From NCBI GenBank assembly GCA_910574635.1, contig CAJTCG010000016.1:1-64000 (forward strand): a stretch of 64,000 nt of DNA. The letters are read 5' to 3'. The notes below the pieces were generated by a model that did no database searches, had not been told where the DNA came from, and saw only the letters and a list, made by a program, of their open reading frames with translations. Position numbers and translations under genes: made by a program. The stretch comes from Oscillospiraceae bacterium. GTDB lineage: Bacteria; Bacillota; Clostridia; Oscillospirales; Oscillospiraceae. This document shows positions 42,370 to 51,008 of the stretch, one piece after another; the first letter of the stretch is position 1; every line of letters begins with the position of its first letter.

Positions 42370-42508
42370 GAAAACCATTCTGGCCCTGCGCTTCGGAGCC
42401 CTGGGTCTGGCTCCGGTCCTGATTGGGATTGGATTTTTCCGGCAGGAGCATCTGGAGGTCCTGCAAAAGGCGGTGCGGATATGCCTCGAGTGCATCGGCA
42501 TCGGATGA
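42344..42508 (+). CDS. CD1871A-family CXXC membrane peptide
   Basis: A 54-residue protein below the usual size cut-off: one membrane helix (LRFGALGLAPVLIGIGFF), then QEHLEVLQKAVRICLECIGIG, ending with the family's CLECIGIG motif. GGGAGGAAAGG precedes the ATG, which overlaps the lipoprotein gene by 26 bp, and its stop overlaps the next start (ATGA). These peptides pair with TlpA-like and 4Fe-4S proteins in clostridia. Confidence 0.85.
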   Translation: MRSALKTREKTILALRFGALGLAPVLIGIGFFRQEHLEVLQKAVRICLECIGIG

Positions 42509-43380
42509 GGGGGCGGATCTCCCGGCAGCGGGTGATTCAGCTGCTGGCCGCCGCGCTGTTCAACGGCTACGCGGCGGGCTTTCGGAAGGGGCGCATTTTC
42601 ACCGGGGGAAGCAAGGCGTTCTGCGTCCCGGTGCTGAACTGCTACTCCTGCCCAGGGGCCCTGGGGGCCTGTCCCATCGGGGCTTTGCAGACCGCCCTGG
42701 GGGCGAAGCATCACTTCCCCTTCTACGTGCTGGGAACTCTCATGCTCTTCGGCGTGATTCTGGGCCGGGCGGTCTGCGGGCTGCTGTGCCCCTTCGGGCT
42801 GGTGCAGGATCTGCTGCACAAGATCCCGCTTCCCAAGCTCACGGTCCCCCGGAGGCTGGACCGGCCCGCCCGGTATCTGAAATACCTGGTATTGGCGCTG
42901 CTGGTGGTTCTGCTCCCGGCCTTTCTCGTGACGGATACCGGCATCGTCCCGCCCCTGTTCTGCAAGTATCTCTGCCCCGCCGGGACCTTGGGGGGCGGCG
43001 TTCCCCTGCTGCTGGCCGATCCGAATCTGCGGAAGGTAGCCGGGGCTCTTTTCGGCTGGAAGGCCCTGGTGCTGGCGGCAATTCTGCTGGCCTCCATGTC
43101 CGTCCACCGGCCCTTCTGCAAGTACCTCTGCCCCCTGGGGGCCTTCTATGCCCTGTTCAACCGCTTCAGCTTTTTCCAGATGCGCCTGGATGAACACAAG
43201 TGCGTCGGCTGCGGAAAGTGCGAGGCGGCCTGTCCCATGCAGGTGGAGGTGACCAAAGACATCAACGCCCCGGAGTGCATCCGCTGCGGGAAATGTAAGG
43301 CCGTCTGCCCCACGGGGGCCGTCTCCTCCGGCTTCGCCCGCGGCGGGGCCTCCAGGCCCGCGAAGAAGGAAGCCCCCTGA
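42505..43380 (+). CDS. NapH/CcoG-type 4Fe-4S membrane protein
   Basis: A 291-residue membrane protein. N-terminal membrane spans carry GRAVCGLLCPFGLVQDLL and FCKYLCPAGTLGG/FCKYLCPLGAFYAL cysteine motifs, and the C-terminus has two ferredoxin motifs (CVGCGKCEAACPM; CIRCGKCKAVCPTG). ATG 42505, coupled to the CXXC gene, is preferred to an ATG 24 bp upstream. Such proteins move electrons from the cytoplasm across the membrane; here the likely acceptor is the CXXC peptide and the TlpA-like lipoprotein. Confidence 0.88.
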   Translation: MRGRISRQRVIQLLAAALFNGYAAGFRKGRIFTGGSKAFCVPVLNCYSCPGALGACPIGALQTALGAKHHFPFYVLGTLMLFGVILGRAVCGLLCPFGLVQDLLHKIPLPKLTVPRRLDRPARYLKYLVLALLVVLLPAFLVTDTGIVPPLFCKYLCPAGTLGGGVPLLLADPNLRKVAGALFGWKALVLAAILLASMSVHRPFCKYLCPLGAFYALFNRFSFFQMRLDEHKCVGCGKCEAACPMQVEVTKDINAPECIRCGKCKAVCPTGAVSSGFARGGASRPAKKEAP

Positions 43381-43388
43381 TCCATTCC

Positions 43389-43427
43389 AAAAGCGTCCTG
43401 TTCCCAAAAAGGAGCAGGACGCTTTTT
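43389..43427. terminator. Terminator between convergent genes
   Basis: AAAAGCGTCCTG-TTCC loop GGA-GCAGGACGCTTTTT, effective in both directions. Confidence 0.85.
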
Positions 43428-43435
43428 CCAGCGCC

Positions 43436-44386
43436 TCAGGCGAAGGTGATCACGGTCCCCGTCTTTCCCGCCAGGGCGTCCAGGGCCTTGTCCAGGGAGG
43501 TGATAACCGCCTTTTTGCCGGGGTCGCTGCGGACGAACTTCATGGCCGCCTGAACCTTGGGCAGCATGCTGCCGGGGGCAAAGTGGCCCTCCTCCACGTA
43601 GCGGGAGGCCTCCGCCAGGGACATGCGGCTCAGGTCCTTCTGGTCCGGCTTGCCCCAGTTGATCGCCACCTTCTCCACCTCGGTCAAAATCATCAGCACG
43701 TCGGCGTCCACCTGCTCCGCCAGCAGCTCCGCGGCGAAGTCCTTGTCGATGACCGCCGCCACGCCCTCCAGGCGGCCCTGGGCGGTCTCCACCACCGGCA
43801 CTCCCCCGCCGCCGCAGGTGACGACGATAGTCTTGTCCCACAGGTCCCGCACCTGGCCGATCTCCACAATCCGCCGGGGCAGGGGCGAGGGCACCACCCG
43901 GCGCCAGCCCCGCCCGGCGTCCTCCTTCATGGCATAGCCCTTCTCCCGCTGGATGGCCTCGGCCTCCTCCCGGCTGTAAAAGGGCCCGATGGGCTTGCTG
44001 GGATTCTGAAACGCCGGGTCGTCCGCCTCCACCACCATCTGGGTCACCAGGCTCACCACGGGAGTGTTCTTGTTCCGCTTGGCCAGGGCGTAGCGCAGGG
44101 CCTGCTGGATGTGGTAGCCGATATATCCCTGGCTCATGGCCCCGCACACATCGAAGGGCATGGCGGGGACCACCTCCTTCGCCGTCTCGCTGGCCAGGAG
44201 GATGCGCCCCACCTGGGGGCCGTTGCCGTGGACCACGGCCACCTCATAGCCTCCCACACTGAGCTCCGCGATATGCTCGCAGGTCTCCCGCACCACGCTG
44301 AGCTGGGCCTCGGCGGTAGACCCGCTGTCCTTGGACTGGAGGGCGTTCCCTCCCAGGGCAATGACTAATCTCTCCACTTTTTCCAT
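43436..44386 (-). CDS. arcC: Carbamate kinase
   Basis: A 316-residue amino-acid-kinase fold enzyme: VIALGGNALQ at the start, VVHGNGPQVG, the carbamate-kinase stretch EAIQREKGYAMKEDAGRGWR, RRVVPSPLPRRIVEI and VTCGGGGVPVV, IDKDFAAELLA. It converts carbamoyl phosphate and ADP to ATP, carbon dioxide and ammonia, the last step of arginine, agmatine or purine fermentation. No arginine deiminase or transcarbamylase gene is adjacent, so the feeding pathway lies elsewhere. Confidence 0.95.
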   Translation of the reverse strand: MEKVERLVIALGGNALQSKDSGSTAEAQLSVVRETCEHIAELSVGGYEVAVVHGNGPQVGRILLASETAKEVVPAMPFDVCGAMSQGYIGYHIQQALRYALAKRNKNTPVVSLVTQMVVEADDPAFQNPSKPIGPFYSREEAEAIQREKGYAMKEDAGRGWRRVVPSPLPRRIVEIGQVRDLWDKTIVVTCGGGGVPVVETAQGRLEGVAAVIDKDFAAELLAEQVDADVLMILTEVEKVAINWGKPDQKDLSRMSLAEASRYVEEGHFAPGSMLPKVQAAMKFVRSDPGKKAVITSLDKALDALAGKTGTVITFA

Positions 44387-44414
44387 AGCTTGCTCCTATT
44401 GTACGAATTTTTTA

Positions 44415-44575
44415 GGTCTTGTTTGAAAATTGACGAAATGCCGGATTTGGGCAGATTTTTTTGCAGGACAAGGCGATTTTTCGCAGGCGGGCTGACGCCC
44501 GGCAAGGAAAATCAACGCAGCTCCTGTGAAAAAAGATGCCCTAAGACGGCGTTTTGGCATTTTTCAAACAAGGCC
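44415..44575. mobile_element. 161-bp MITE-like element
   Basis: 15-bp terminal inverted repeats GGTCTTGTTTGAAAA (44415-44429) and the complement of GGCCTTGTTTGAAAA (44561-44575), with an inner GC hairpin (GGCGGGC-TGAC-GCCCGGC-like). It has no coding capacity. It lies between arcC and the sugar ABC operon. Confidence 0.7.
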
Positions 44576-44746
44576 AAGTCTTGGGCGTCGCGCCCTCTTT
44601 CCAGTCTGCCACGGTCCGCGGTTTTTATAAGCGCCCGGCAAAGGCCCGGCGCCGGAATATCCCCCTGGACACTGGACATATTATACAAATTGGCCCATCC
44701 CCTTTTACCCAGTTCTCCAAAGTTTGGTGAAAGCATCAAATTTCCC

Positions 44747-44814
44747 TTGCATCCGGAGGGAAAGCGGGCTATGATAGAGGCACGGGCTGGAAACGTTACC
44801 AGTAACGTTTCCAG
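44747..44814 (+). promoter_or_regulatory. Promoter and LacI-type operator of the sugar ABC operon
   Basis: TTGCAT (44747-44752), 17-bp spacer, TATGAT (44770-44775). A perfect 28-bp palindrome, CTGGAAACGTTACC and its complement (44787-44814), starts about 12 bp after the -10 box. AACGTTAC-type centres are typical of LacI/GalR repressors, so the regulator at 48254 is the likely ligand. Confidence 0.85.
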
Positions 44815-44853
44815 AATATGCGCGACCACCATTTTAAACAGGAGGAATATGAA

Positions 44854-46212
44854 ATGAAGAAGAGACTCTTGACCCTGACCCTGGCCCTCGTCATGGCCCT
44901 GTCCCTGGCCGCCTGCGGCGGCGGCGGTGATTCCCAGACCGGCGGCGACAGCCAGCCCGCCGGGGATACCCAGCCCGCCGGCGATTCCGGCGATTCCGGC
45001 GATTCCGGCGGCTCCGGCGCCTCCGGCACCGTGTACTATTTGAACTTCAAGCCCGAACAGGACCCCGACTGGCAGGAGCTGGCCAAGCTCTACACCCAGG
45101 AGACCGGCGTGGAGGTAAAGGTGCAGACCGCCGCCTCCGGCCAGTATGAGACTCAGCTCATGAGCGAGATGGCCAAGACCGACGCCCCCACCCTCTTCCA
45201 GGTCAACGGCCCCGTGGGTCTTGCCAACTGGAAGGACTACTGCTATGACCTCAGCGGCTCCGCCCTGGCCGGGGAGCTCTCCAGCCAGGACTTCGCCCTG
45301 ATGGATGGCGATTCCATGTCCGGCATCGCTTACGTCATCGAAACCTACGGCTTGATTTACAACAAGGCCCTGCTGGAGCAGGCCGGGTACTCCGCCGACG
45401 ACATCAAGTCCTTTGCCGACCTGAAGAAGGTGGCCGAGGACATCACCGCCCGGAAGGATGAGCTGGGCTTCTCCGCCTTCACCTCCGCCGGCATGGACGG
45501 CTCTTCCGACTGGCGCTTCAAGACCCACCTGGCGAACCTGCCCATCTACTTCGAGTACGAGGCCGACGGCATCGGCAACACCGACGCCATCAAGGGAACC
45601 TACCTGGACAACTACCGGGCTGTGTGGGACCTGTATATCAACAACTGCACCTGCGCCCCCACCCTGCTCTCCGCCAAGACCGGCGACGACTCCGTGGCGG
45701 AGTTCGTCACCGAGCAGGCCGTCTTCTATCAGAACGGCACCTGGGCCTTCGGCGACGTGGCCGACATCGGTGAGGAGAACCTGGGCATGCTGCCCATCTA
45801 TATCGGCGTGGGCGACGAGGCCAAGCAGGGCCTGTGCACCGGCACGGAAAACTACTGGTGCGTGAACAAAAACGCCAAGCCTGAGGACATCCAGGCCACC
45901 CTGGACTTCATGTATTGGTGCGTCACCTCCGAGACCGGCCTGGAGTATCTCTGCTCCGGCGATCACATGGGCTTCGTCATCCCCTTCAAGGGCAACCTGG
46001 AATCCAGCAACCTGCTGGTGAACATTGCCAACGAATACGTGGCCAACGGAACCACCAGCATCAAGTGGTGCTTCCCCACCATGCCCTCCGAGGAGTGGAA
46101 GAACGTCCTGGGCTCCGCCCTGACCGCCTACGCCGCCGACCAGACCGACGCCAACTGGGAGACCGTACGGGCCGCCTTTGTGGACAACTGGGCCGCTGAG
46201 AAATCCAAGTAA
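44854..46212 (+). CDS. Sugar ABC transporter substrate-binding lipoprotein
   Basis: A 452-residue extracellular lipoprotein: signal with lipobox LAAC (Cys near 21), Gly/Ser/Asp linker with PAGD repeats, then a class I-type (family 1) solute-binding fold (VYYLNFKPEQDPDWQELAKL; DAPTLFQVNGPVGLANWKDY). It would capture an oligosaccharide for the two downstream permeases. The nearby 4-alpha-glucanotransferase suggests maltodextrin. ATG 44854 with AGGAGG. Confidence 0.92.
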   Translation: MKKRLLTLTLALVMALSLAACGGGGDSQTGGDSQPAGDTQPAGDSGDSGDSGGSGASGTVYYLNFKPEQDPDWQELAKLYTQETGVEVKVQTAASGQYETQLMSEMAKTDAPTLFQVNGPVGLANWKDYCYDLSGSALAGELSSQDFALMDGDSMSGIAYVIETYGLIYNKALLEQAGYSADDIKSFADLKKVAEDITARKDELGFSAFTSAGMDGSSDWRFKTHLANLPIYFEYEADGIGNTDAIKGTYLDNYRAVWDLYINNCTCAPTLLSAKTGDDSVAEFVTEQAVFYQNGTWAFGDVADIGEENLGMLPIYIGVGDEAKQGLCTGTENYWCVNKNAKPEDIQATLDFMYWCVTSETGLEYLCSGDHMGFVIPFKGNLESSNLLVNIANEYVANGTTSIKWCFPTMPSEEWKNVLGSALTAYAADQTDANWETVRAAFVDNWAAEKSK

Positions 46213-46228
46213 GAGACAACGCCATACC

Positions 46229-46260
46229 GGGGCGGACGGGAAACCGCCCGCCCCTTCTTT
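46229..46260 (+). terminator. Attenuating hairpin between binding protein and permease genes
   Basis: GGGGCGG ... CCGCCCC, followed by TTCTTT. Such partial terminators raise the level of the binding protein over the permeases. Confidence 0.55.
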
Positions 46261-46360
46261 CCCGCCTTGGGCTGGCGGGAGGCGCGCCGTGCCGCTTTAC
46301 ACGGCTCTTGTCCCGCCGGTCCAACGGTCCATCAACTTGTGAAGGAGGCTTCCGCCAGCC

Positions 46361-47203
46361 ATGGAAAAATCCATCAAGCGCTATTTCCCCGTCTTCCTGG
46401 GGCCCACGTTCCTGGCTTTCCTCATCGGCTTCATCGCGCCCTTCCTCATGGGCATCTACCTGTCCTTCTGCGACTTCCGCACCGTCACCGACGCGAAATT
46501 CAACGGCGTGCAGAACTACGTCCGGGCCTTTCAGGACGGGGAATTCGCCCACGCCTTCCTCTTCACCGCCCTGTTTACCGTGACCACGCTGATCCTTATC
46601 AACGTCATCGCCTTCGCCGTGGCCCTGGTGCTGACCCGGGAGATCCGGGGCACGAACATTTTCCGCACGGTCTTCTTTATGCCGAACCTCATTGGCGGCA
46701 TCGTCCTGGGCTACGTGTGGCAGCTCATTTTCAACGGGCTGCTCTCCCGGTACGACCTGGCGCTGAAGATCTCCGCCAGGTACGGCTTCTGGGGCCTGGT
46801 TATCCTGATCTGCTGGCAGCAGATCGGCTATATGATGATCATCTACATCGCGGGCCTTCAGTCCATCCCCGGCGATCTGAACGAGGCGGCGGAAATCGAT
46901 GGGGCCAACGGCTGGCAGCGGCTGTGGAACGTCACCATCCCCAATATGATGCCTTCCATCACCATCTGCACCTTCCTGACCCTGACCAACGGCTTCAAGC
47001 TCTTTGACCAGAACCTCTCCCTCACCGCCGGCGAACCCATGAAGCAGACGGAGATGCTGGCGCTGAACATCTTCAACACATTCTACGGCCGGGTGGGCTA
47101 CCAGGGCGTGGGCCAGGCCAAGGCCGTGGTGTTCTTCGTCCTGGTGGTGGCCCTGGGCCTCATCCAGCTGAAAATGACCCGCTCCAAGGAGGTGCAGCAG
47201 TAA
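46361..47203 (+). CDS. Sugar ABC transporter permease (MalF/UgpA type)
   Basis: A 280-residue inner-membrane protein with six predicted spans and the EAA loop EAAEIDGANGWQRLWNVTIP (about 185-204), which contacts the ATPase. AAGGAGG precedes the ATG. Its stop overlaps the start of the second permease (TAATG). No ATPase gene lies in this operon, as is common when a shared MsmK-type ATPase is used. Confidence 0.93.
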   Translation: MEKSIKRYFPVFLGPTFLAFLIGFIAPFLMGIYLSFCDFRTVTDAKFNGVQNYVRAFQDGEFAHAFLFTALFTVTTLILINVIAFAVALVLTREIRGTNIFRTVFFMPNLIGGIVLGYVWQLIFNGLLSRYDLALKISARYGFWGLVILICWQQIGYMMIIYIAGLQSIPGDLNEAAEIDGANGWQRLWNVTIPNMMPSITICTFLTLTNGFKLFDQNLSLTAGEPMKQTEMLALNIFNTFYGRVGYQGVGQAKAVVFFVLVVALGLIQLKMTRSKEVQQ

Positions 47204-48201
47204 TGAAACGCAAAGCGAGAGGCGGCTGGTTCGCCACTATATTGTTCACCATAATCTCCATTTTCTACGTGGCCCCGCTCCTTATCGTCCTCATCAACTC
47301 CTTTAAGGAAGCGCTGATTAAATGCGTCTGCGGCGCTTTGCGGATTTTTTGCCACAGCTTTGTTGCGATTTCTTGAAATAAACACAATTATTCCTGCGAA
47401 ATCCCGCCTCGCTGTGATAAAAATTCTCTCGCAAATCGTTCTTGCCGATTTAATCAGCCCTTCCTTAAGAAAAAGGCCTTTATCAACCTGGAGCCCTTCA
47501 AGCTCCCCTCGGAGAAGACCTGGGTGGCCCTGGAGAACTTTGCCAACGCCATGGAGAAGTACAACTTCCTGGAGTCCGTCCTCTGGACCGTGGTGATGAC
47601 CGTCGGGTCCGTGGTGGTCATCCTGCTCTGCACCTCCATGTTCGCCTGGTATATCACCCGGGTGAAGAGCACCGCCACCAAGCTTTTGTACCTCCTGTGC
47701 GTCTTTTCCATGGTGGTCCCCTTCCAAATGGTGATGTTCACCCTCTCCCTGGTGACGGACCGGCTGCGCCTGGGCACCCCCTGGGGGCTGGTGATCATCT
47801 ATCTGGGCTTTGGCGCGGGGCTGGCGGTGTTCATGTTCTGCGGCTTCGTCAAGTCCATCCCCATTGAGATCGAGGAGGCCGCCATGATCGACGGCTGCTC
47901 CCCCCTGCGGACCTTCTTCTCCGTGGTGCTGCCCATTATGAAGCCCACCTATATCTCCGTGGGCATCCTGGAGACCATGTGGATCTGGAACGACTTCCTG
48001 CTTCCCTACCTGACTCTGGATCTGAACAAGTTCAGCACCATCCCCATCACCATCCAGCGGATGCAGGGCTCCTATGGCCGGGTGGACATGGGCGCCATCA
48101 TGGCCTCCCTGGTCATGGCCATCATCCCCATTGTGGTGTTCTACCTCAGCTGCCAAAAATACATTATCAAGGGGGTTGCGGCAGGCGCTGTTAAGGGTTA
48201 A
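47203..48201 (+). pseudogene. Second sugar ABC permease (MalG type), interrupted by a MITE
   Basis: The first 34 codons (first span, FSPLL-like VAPLLIVLINSF) run into a 158-bp insertion. The frame reads ARLIF-type noise and stops at TGA 47374 after 57 residues. After the insertion the original frame resumes (KKKAFINLEPFKLP) through the EAA loop EAAMIDGCSPLRTFFSVVLP to 48201. The insertion plus target duplication is 162 bp, so the frame is kept but a stop is introduced. The gene is probably non-functional unless the element excises or translation restarts. Confidence 0.9.
47303..47468. mobile_element. 158-bp MITE with TTAA target duplication, inside the permease gene
   Basis: TTAA (47303-47306) and TTAA (47465-47468) flank 47307-47464. 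Terminal inverted repeats are GGAAGCGCTGATTAAAT and, at the other end, the complement of GGAAGGGCTGATTAAAT (16 of 17 matching). Removing element and one TTAA restores NSFKKKAF in frame. Confidence 0.92.
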
Positions 48202-48253
48202 AATACGGCAGGGGGGATTCCCCCTTTGAAAAATACGCAAGGAGGGACGCGGA

Positions 48254-49267
48254 ATGACTATCAAGGATATCGCCCGGCTGTCCGGGTACGGCGTAGCCAC
48301 CGTGTCCCGGGTGCTCAACGACCACCCCGACGTCAGCGACGAGACCAGGCGGAAGGTCCTGGCGGTGGTGGAGGCCCAGGGCTTCCAGCCCAACAACAAC
48401 GCCAAGCACTTAAAACAGCAGGCCGGGACCGGCATCACCATTTTAGTGAAAGGCACCCAGAACATGCTCTTCGCCGACCTGGTGGAACGGGTCCAGGCCC
48501 TCCTCCGGGACAGCGGGCGGGACGCCGTGGTCTACTATCTGGACGAGGACGCCGACGAGGTAAGCTACGCCCTCCAGCTCTGCCGGGAGCGCAAGCCCCT
48601 GGGCATCCTCTTCCTGGGCGGGGACCTGGAGCTCTTCCGGGCCCGGTTTCAGCCCATTGCCGTCCCCTGCGTGCTGCTGACCAACACCGCCAGGGACCTT
48701 CACTTTGAAAATCTGTCCTCCCTGACCACCGACGACGGCGAGGCCGCCGCCCAGGTCATCGAATTTCTGGCCGGACAGGGCCACCGCCGCATCTGCCTCC
48801 TGGGCGGCAACTGGTCCTGCTCCCAAATCAGCTACCGCCGCCTGGAGGGCTGCCGCCGGGCCTTTCAGCGCCTGGGCCTGCCCTTCGACCCGGAGCGCCA
48901 GTGCGAGCCCTGCCGCTACTCCATGGCCGACGCCTACGCCGCCACAAAGCGGCTGCTGGACCGCCGCCCGGACCTGACGGCCATTTTCGCCATGAGCGAC
49001 GTCATGGCCATCGGGGCCGTCCGGGCCCTGCGGGACCGGGGCAGGCGGGTGCCGGAGGACATCTCCGTGGTGGGCTACGACGGCATCCCCATGGCCAGCT
49101 ACTCCGTCCCCCGGCTCACCACCGTCCGCCAGGACACCCAGCGCCTGGCGGAGCGGGGGGTGGACGTGCTGCTGCGGGGCATTGAGCGGCGGGGACAGGC
49201 TCCCGTCCACGAGGTGGTGCCCTTCCAGCTCATCCCCGGCGAGAGCGTCGCCAGGCTGGAGGCGTAA
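48254..49267 (+). CDS. LacI-family transcriptional repressor
   Basis: A 337-residue regulator: helix-turn-helix MTIKDIARLSGYGVATVSRV, then LNDHPDVSDETRRKVL and the hinge, followed by a periplasmic-binding-like sugar domain (CVLLTNTA; SDVMAIGAVRALRDRG; VVGYDGIPMASYSVPRLTTV). AGGAGGG precedes the ATG. It follows the ABC operon and probably binds the palindrome at 44787-44814. Confidence 0.93.
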   Translation: MTIKDIARLSGYGVATVSRVLNDHPDVSDETRRKVLAVVEAQGFQPNNNAKHLKQQAGTGITILVKGTQNMLFADLVERVQALLRDSGRDAVVYYLDEDADEVSYALQLCRERKPLGILFLGGDLELFRARFQPIAVPCVLLTNTARDLHFENLSSLTTDDGEAAAQVIEFLAGQGHRRICLLGGNWSCSQISYRRLEGCRRAFQRLGLPFDPERQCEPCRYSMADAYAATKRLLDRRPDLTAIFAMSDVMAIGAVRALRDRGRRVPEDISVVGYDGIPMASYSVPRLTTVRQDTQRLAERGVDVLLRGIERRGQAPVHEVVPFQLIPGESVARLEA

Positions 49268-49303
49268 CCGCCCCTTGACTTCAACAAGAAAGGGGATGCC
49301 AAC

Positions 49304-50785
49304 TTGAGAAAAGCCGGTATCCTGATGCCCATTTCCTCCCTGCCCTCTCCTTATGGAATCGGGACCCTGGGAGCCGCCGCCCGGGAGTTTGTGGACTTCC
49401 TGGTCCGGGGCGGGCAGTCCTGCTGGCAGATTCTGCCGGTGGGTCCCACCAGCTACGGGGACTCCCCCTACCAGTCCTTCTCCTCCTTCGCCGGAAATCC
49501 CTATTTCATTGACCTGGACACCTTGGCCGAATGGGGGTTTCTGGAGCCGGAGGAATACCAGTCCCTGGACTGGGGAAGCGACCCGGAGCGGGTGGATTAT
49601 GAGGCCCTTTACCGAAACCGCTTTGCGGTCCTGCGCCTGGCCTGTTCCCGTCTGAAACGGGGAGACTTATTCCAGCTGCGGGGCGTCCTCTGGAAGGCGG
49701 ACTGGCTGGAGGACTACGCCCTGTTCATGGCCTTGAAGGACCGGTATGACGGAGCTCCCTGGCTGGAGTGGCCGGAGGAGCTGCGCCTTCGCCGCCCCGC
49801 CGCCCTGGAGAGGGCCCGGAAGGAGCTGGCCGGAGAAATCGACTTCTGGACCCGAGTACAGCTCCTCTTTTTCTGCCAGTGGTGGAGCCTGAAGGAATAT
49901 GCCAACGAAAAAGGCGTCTCCATCATCGGGGACCTGCCCATCTACGTCTCCATCGACAGCGCCGATGTCTGGGCCAATCCCGAGCAGTTCCAGCTGGACG
50001 CCGGCGGACGGCCCACGGAGGTGGCGGGCTGCCCGCCGGACGGCTTCGCCGCCGACGGACAGCTGTGGGGAAACCCCCTTTTCGACTGGGAGGCCATGAA
50101 GGCCGACGGCTACCGCTGGTGGATTCGCCGCATCGCCGCCCAGTTCCAGCTCTACGACACCCTGCGGATCGACCACTTCCGGGGCTTTGACGAGTACTAC
50201 GCCATCCCCGCCGGGGACGCTACCGCCCGGAACGGCCATTGGCGGCCCGGCCCCGGCATCGGCTTTTTCCGGGCCGTGGAGGCGGCCCTGGGCCCCCGGG
50301 ACATCATCGCCGAGGACCTGGGCTTCCTCACCCCCTCCGTCCGGAAGCTGCTGGAGGAGACGGGTTACCCCGGCATGAAGGTGCTGGAGTTCGCCTTCGA
50401 CAGCCGGGACACCGGCGGAGGCTACCTCCCCCACTGCTACACCCCCCACTGCGTGGCCTACACCGGCACCCACGACAACGACACCATCCTGGGCTGGATG
50501 GCCTCCGCCCCGGCGGAGGACGTGGAGCTGGCGAAAGCCTATCTCCGCCTCAATGAACAGGAGGGCTACCACTGGGGCATGATGCGCTCCGCCTGGGCCT
50601 CCGCGGCGGACCTGGCGGTGATGCAGCTTCAGGACCTGCTGGGCCTGGGCAGTGAGGGCCGGATCAACACCCCCTCCACCCTGGGCGGAAACTGGCGCTG
50701 GCGGGCCCTGCCGGGGGACTGCTCCCCGGAGCTGGCGGACCGGCTCCACCGGGAAATGGAAATCTACCAGCGCCTGCCCGAATGA
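49304..50785 (+). CDS. malQ: 4-alpha-glucanotransferase, GH77
   Basis: A 493-residue amylomaltase that transfers alpha-1,4-glucan segments between maltodextrins. The family start is RKAGILMPISSLPSPYGIGT. The catalytic Asp is in LRIDHFRGFDEYY (about D288), the acid/base Glu in IIAEDLGFLTPS (about 340), and the third Asp in YTGTHDNDTILGW. TTG start at 49304 behind AAGAAAGGGG. It likely processes sugars brought in by the upstream ABC system. Confidence 0.95.
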   Translation: MRKAGILMPISSLPSPYGIGTLGAAAREFVDFLVRGGQSCWQILPVGPTSYGDSPYQSFSSFAGNPYFIDLDTLAEWGFLEPEEYQSLDWGSDPERVDYEALYRNRFAVLRLACSRLKRGDLFQLRGVLWKADWLEDYALFMALKDRYDGAPWLEWPEELRLRRPAALERARKELAGEIDFWTRVQLLFFCQWWSLKEYANEKGVSIIGDLPIYVSIDSADVWANPEQFQLDAGGRPTEVAGCPPDGFAADGQLWGNPLFDWEAMKADGYRWWIRRIAAQFQLYDTLRIDHFRGFDEYYAIPAGDATARNGHWRPGPGIGFFRAVEAALGPRDIIAEDLGFLTPSVRKLLEETGYPGMKVLEFAFDSRDTGGGYLPHCYTPHCVAYTGTHDNDTILGWMASAPAEDVELAKAYLRLNEQEGYHWGMMRSAWASAADLAVMQLQDLLGLGSEGRINTPSTLGGNWRWRALPGDCSPELADRLHREMEIYQRLPE

Positions 50786-50807
50786 GGGGCGGGATTTCAC
50801 CAAAACG

Positions 50808-50834
50808 AAGGGACGGCCAACCGGCCGTCCCTTT
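50808..50834 (+). terminator. Terminator after malQ
   Basis: AAGGGACGGCC-AAC-CGGCCGTCCCTTT, 11-bp stem. Confidence 0.85.
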
Positions 50835-50938
50835 CGCCTTTCAGCGCCGCATAAGCATGCGCGGGGCGGCACACGGTTTCCTTTGAAAAAACAGCGAAAA
50901 AGCCGGGCCTTTTCCTTCAATTTTTGTGGCCTCTGTTC

Positions 50939-50967
50939 TTGACGATTTCCGGCTGCGGTGCTATCTT
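50939..50967 (+). promoter_or_regulatory. Promoter of the antiporter gene
   Basis: TTGACG (50939-50944), 17-bp spacer, TATCTT (50962-50967). Confidence 0.65.
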
Positions 50968-51008
50968 ACATCATCATATACATAATTTAAGAACCGAGGT
51001 AACGCCAT

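Noticed and set aside
44415-44575. Element upstream of the ABC operon considered as a small RNA gene
   Set aside because: Matching 15-bp inverted ends and lack of a promoter fit a MITE better.
47307-47464. Insertion in the permease considered as an intron or intein
   Set aside because: Terminal inverted repeats and a TTAA duplication identify it as a MITE, and it contains an in-frame stop with no self-splicing structure apparent.
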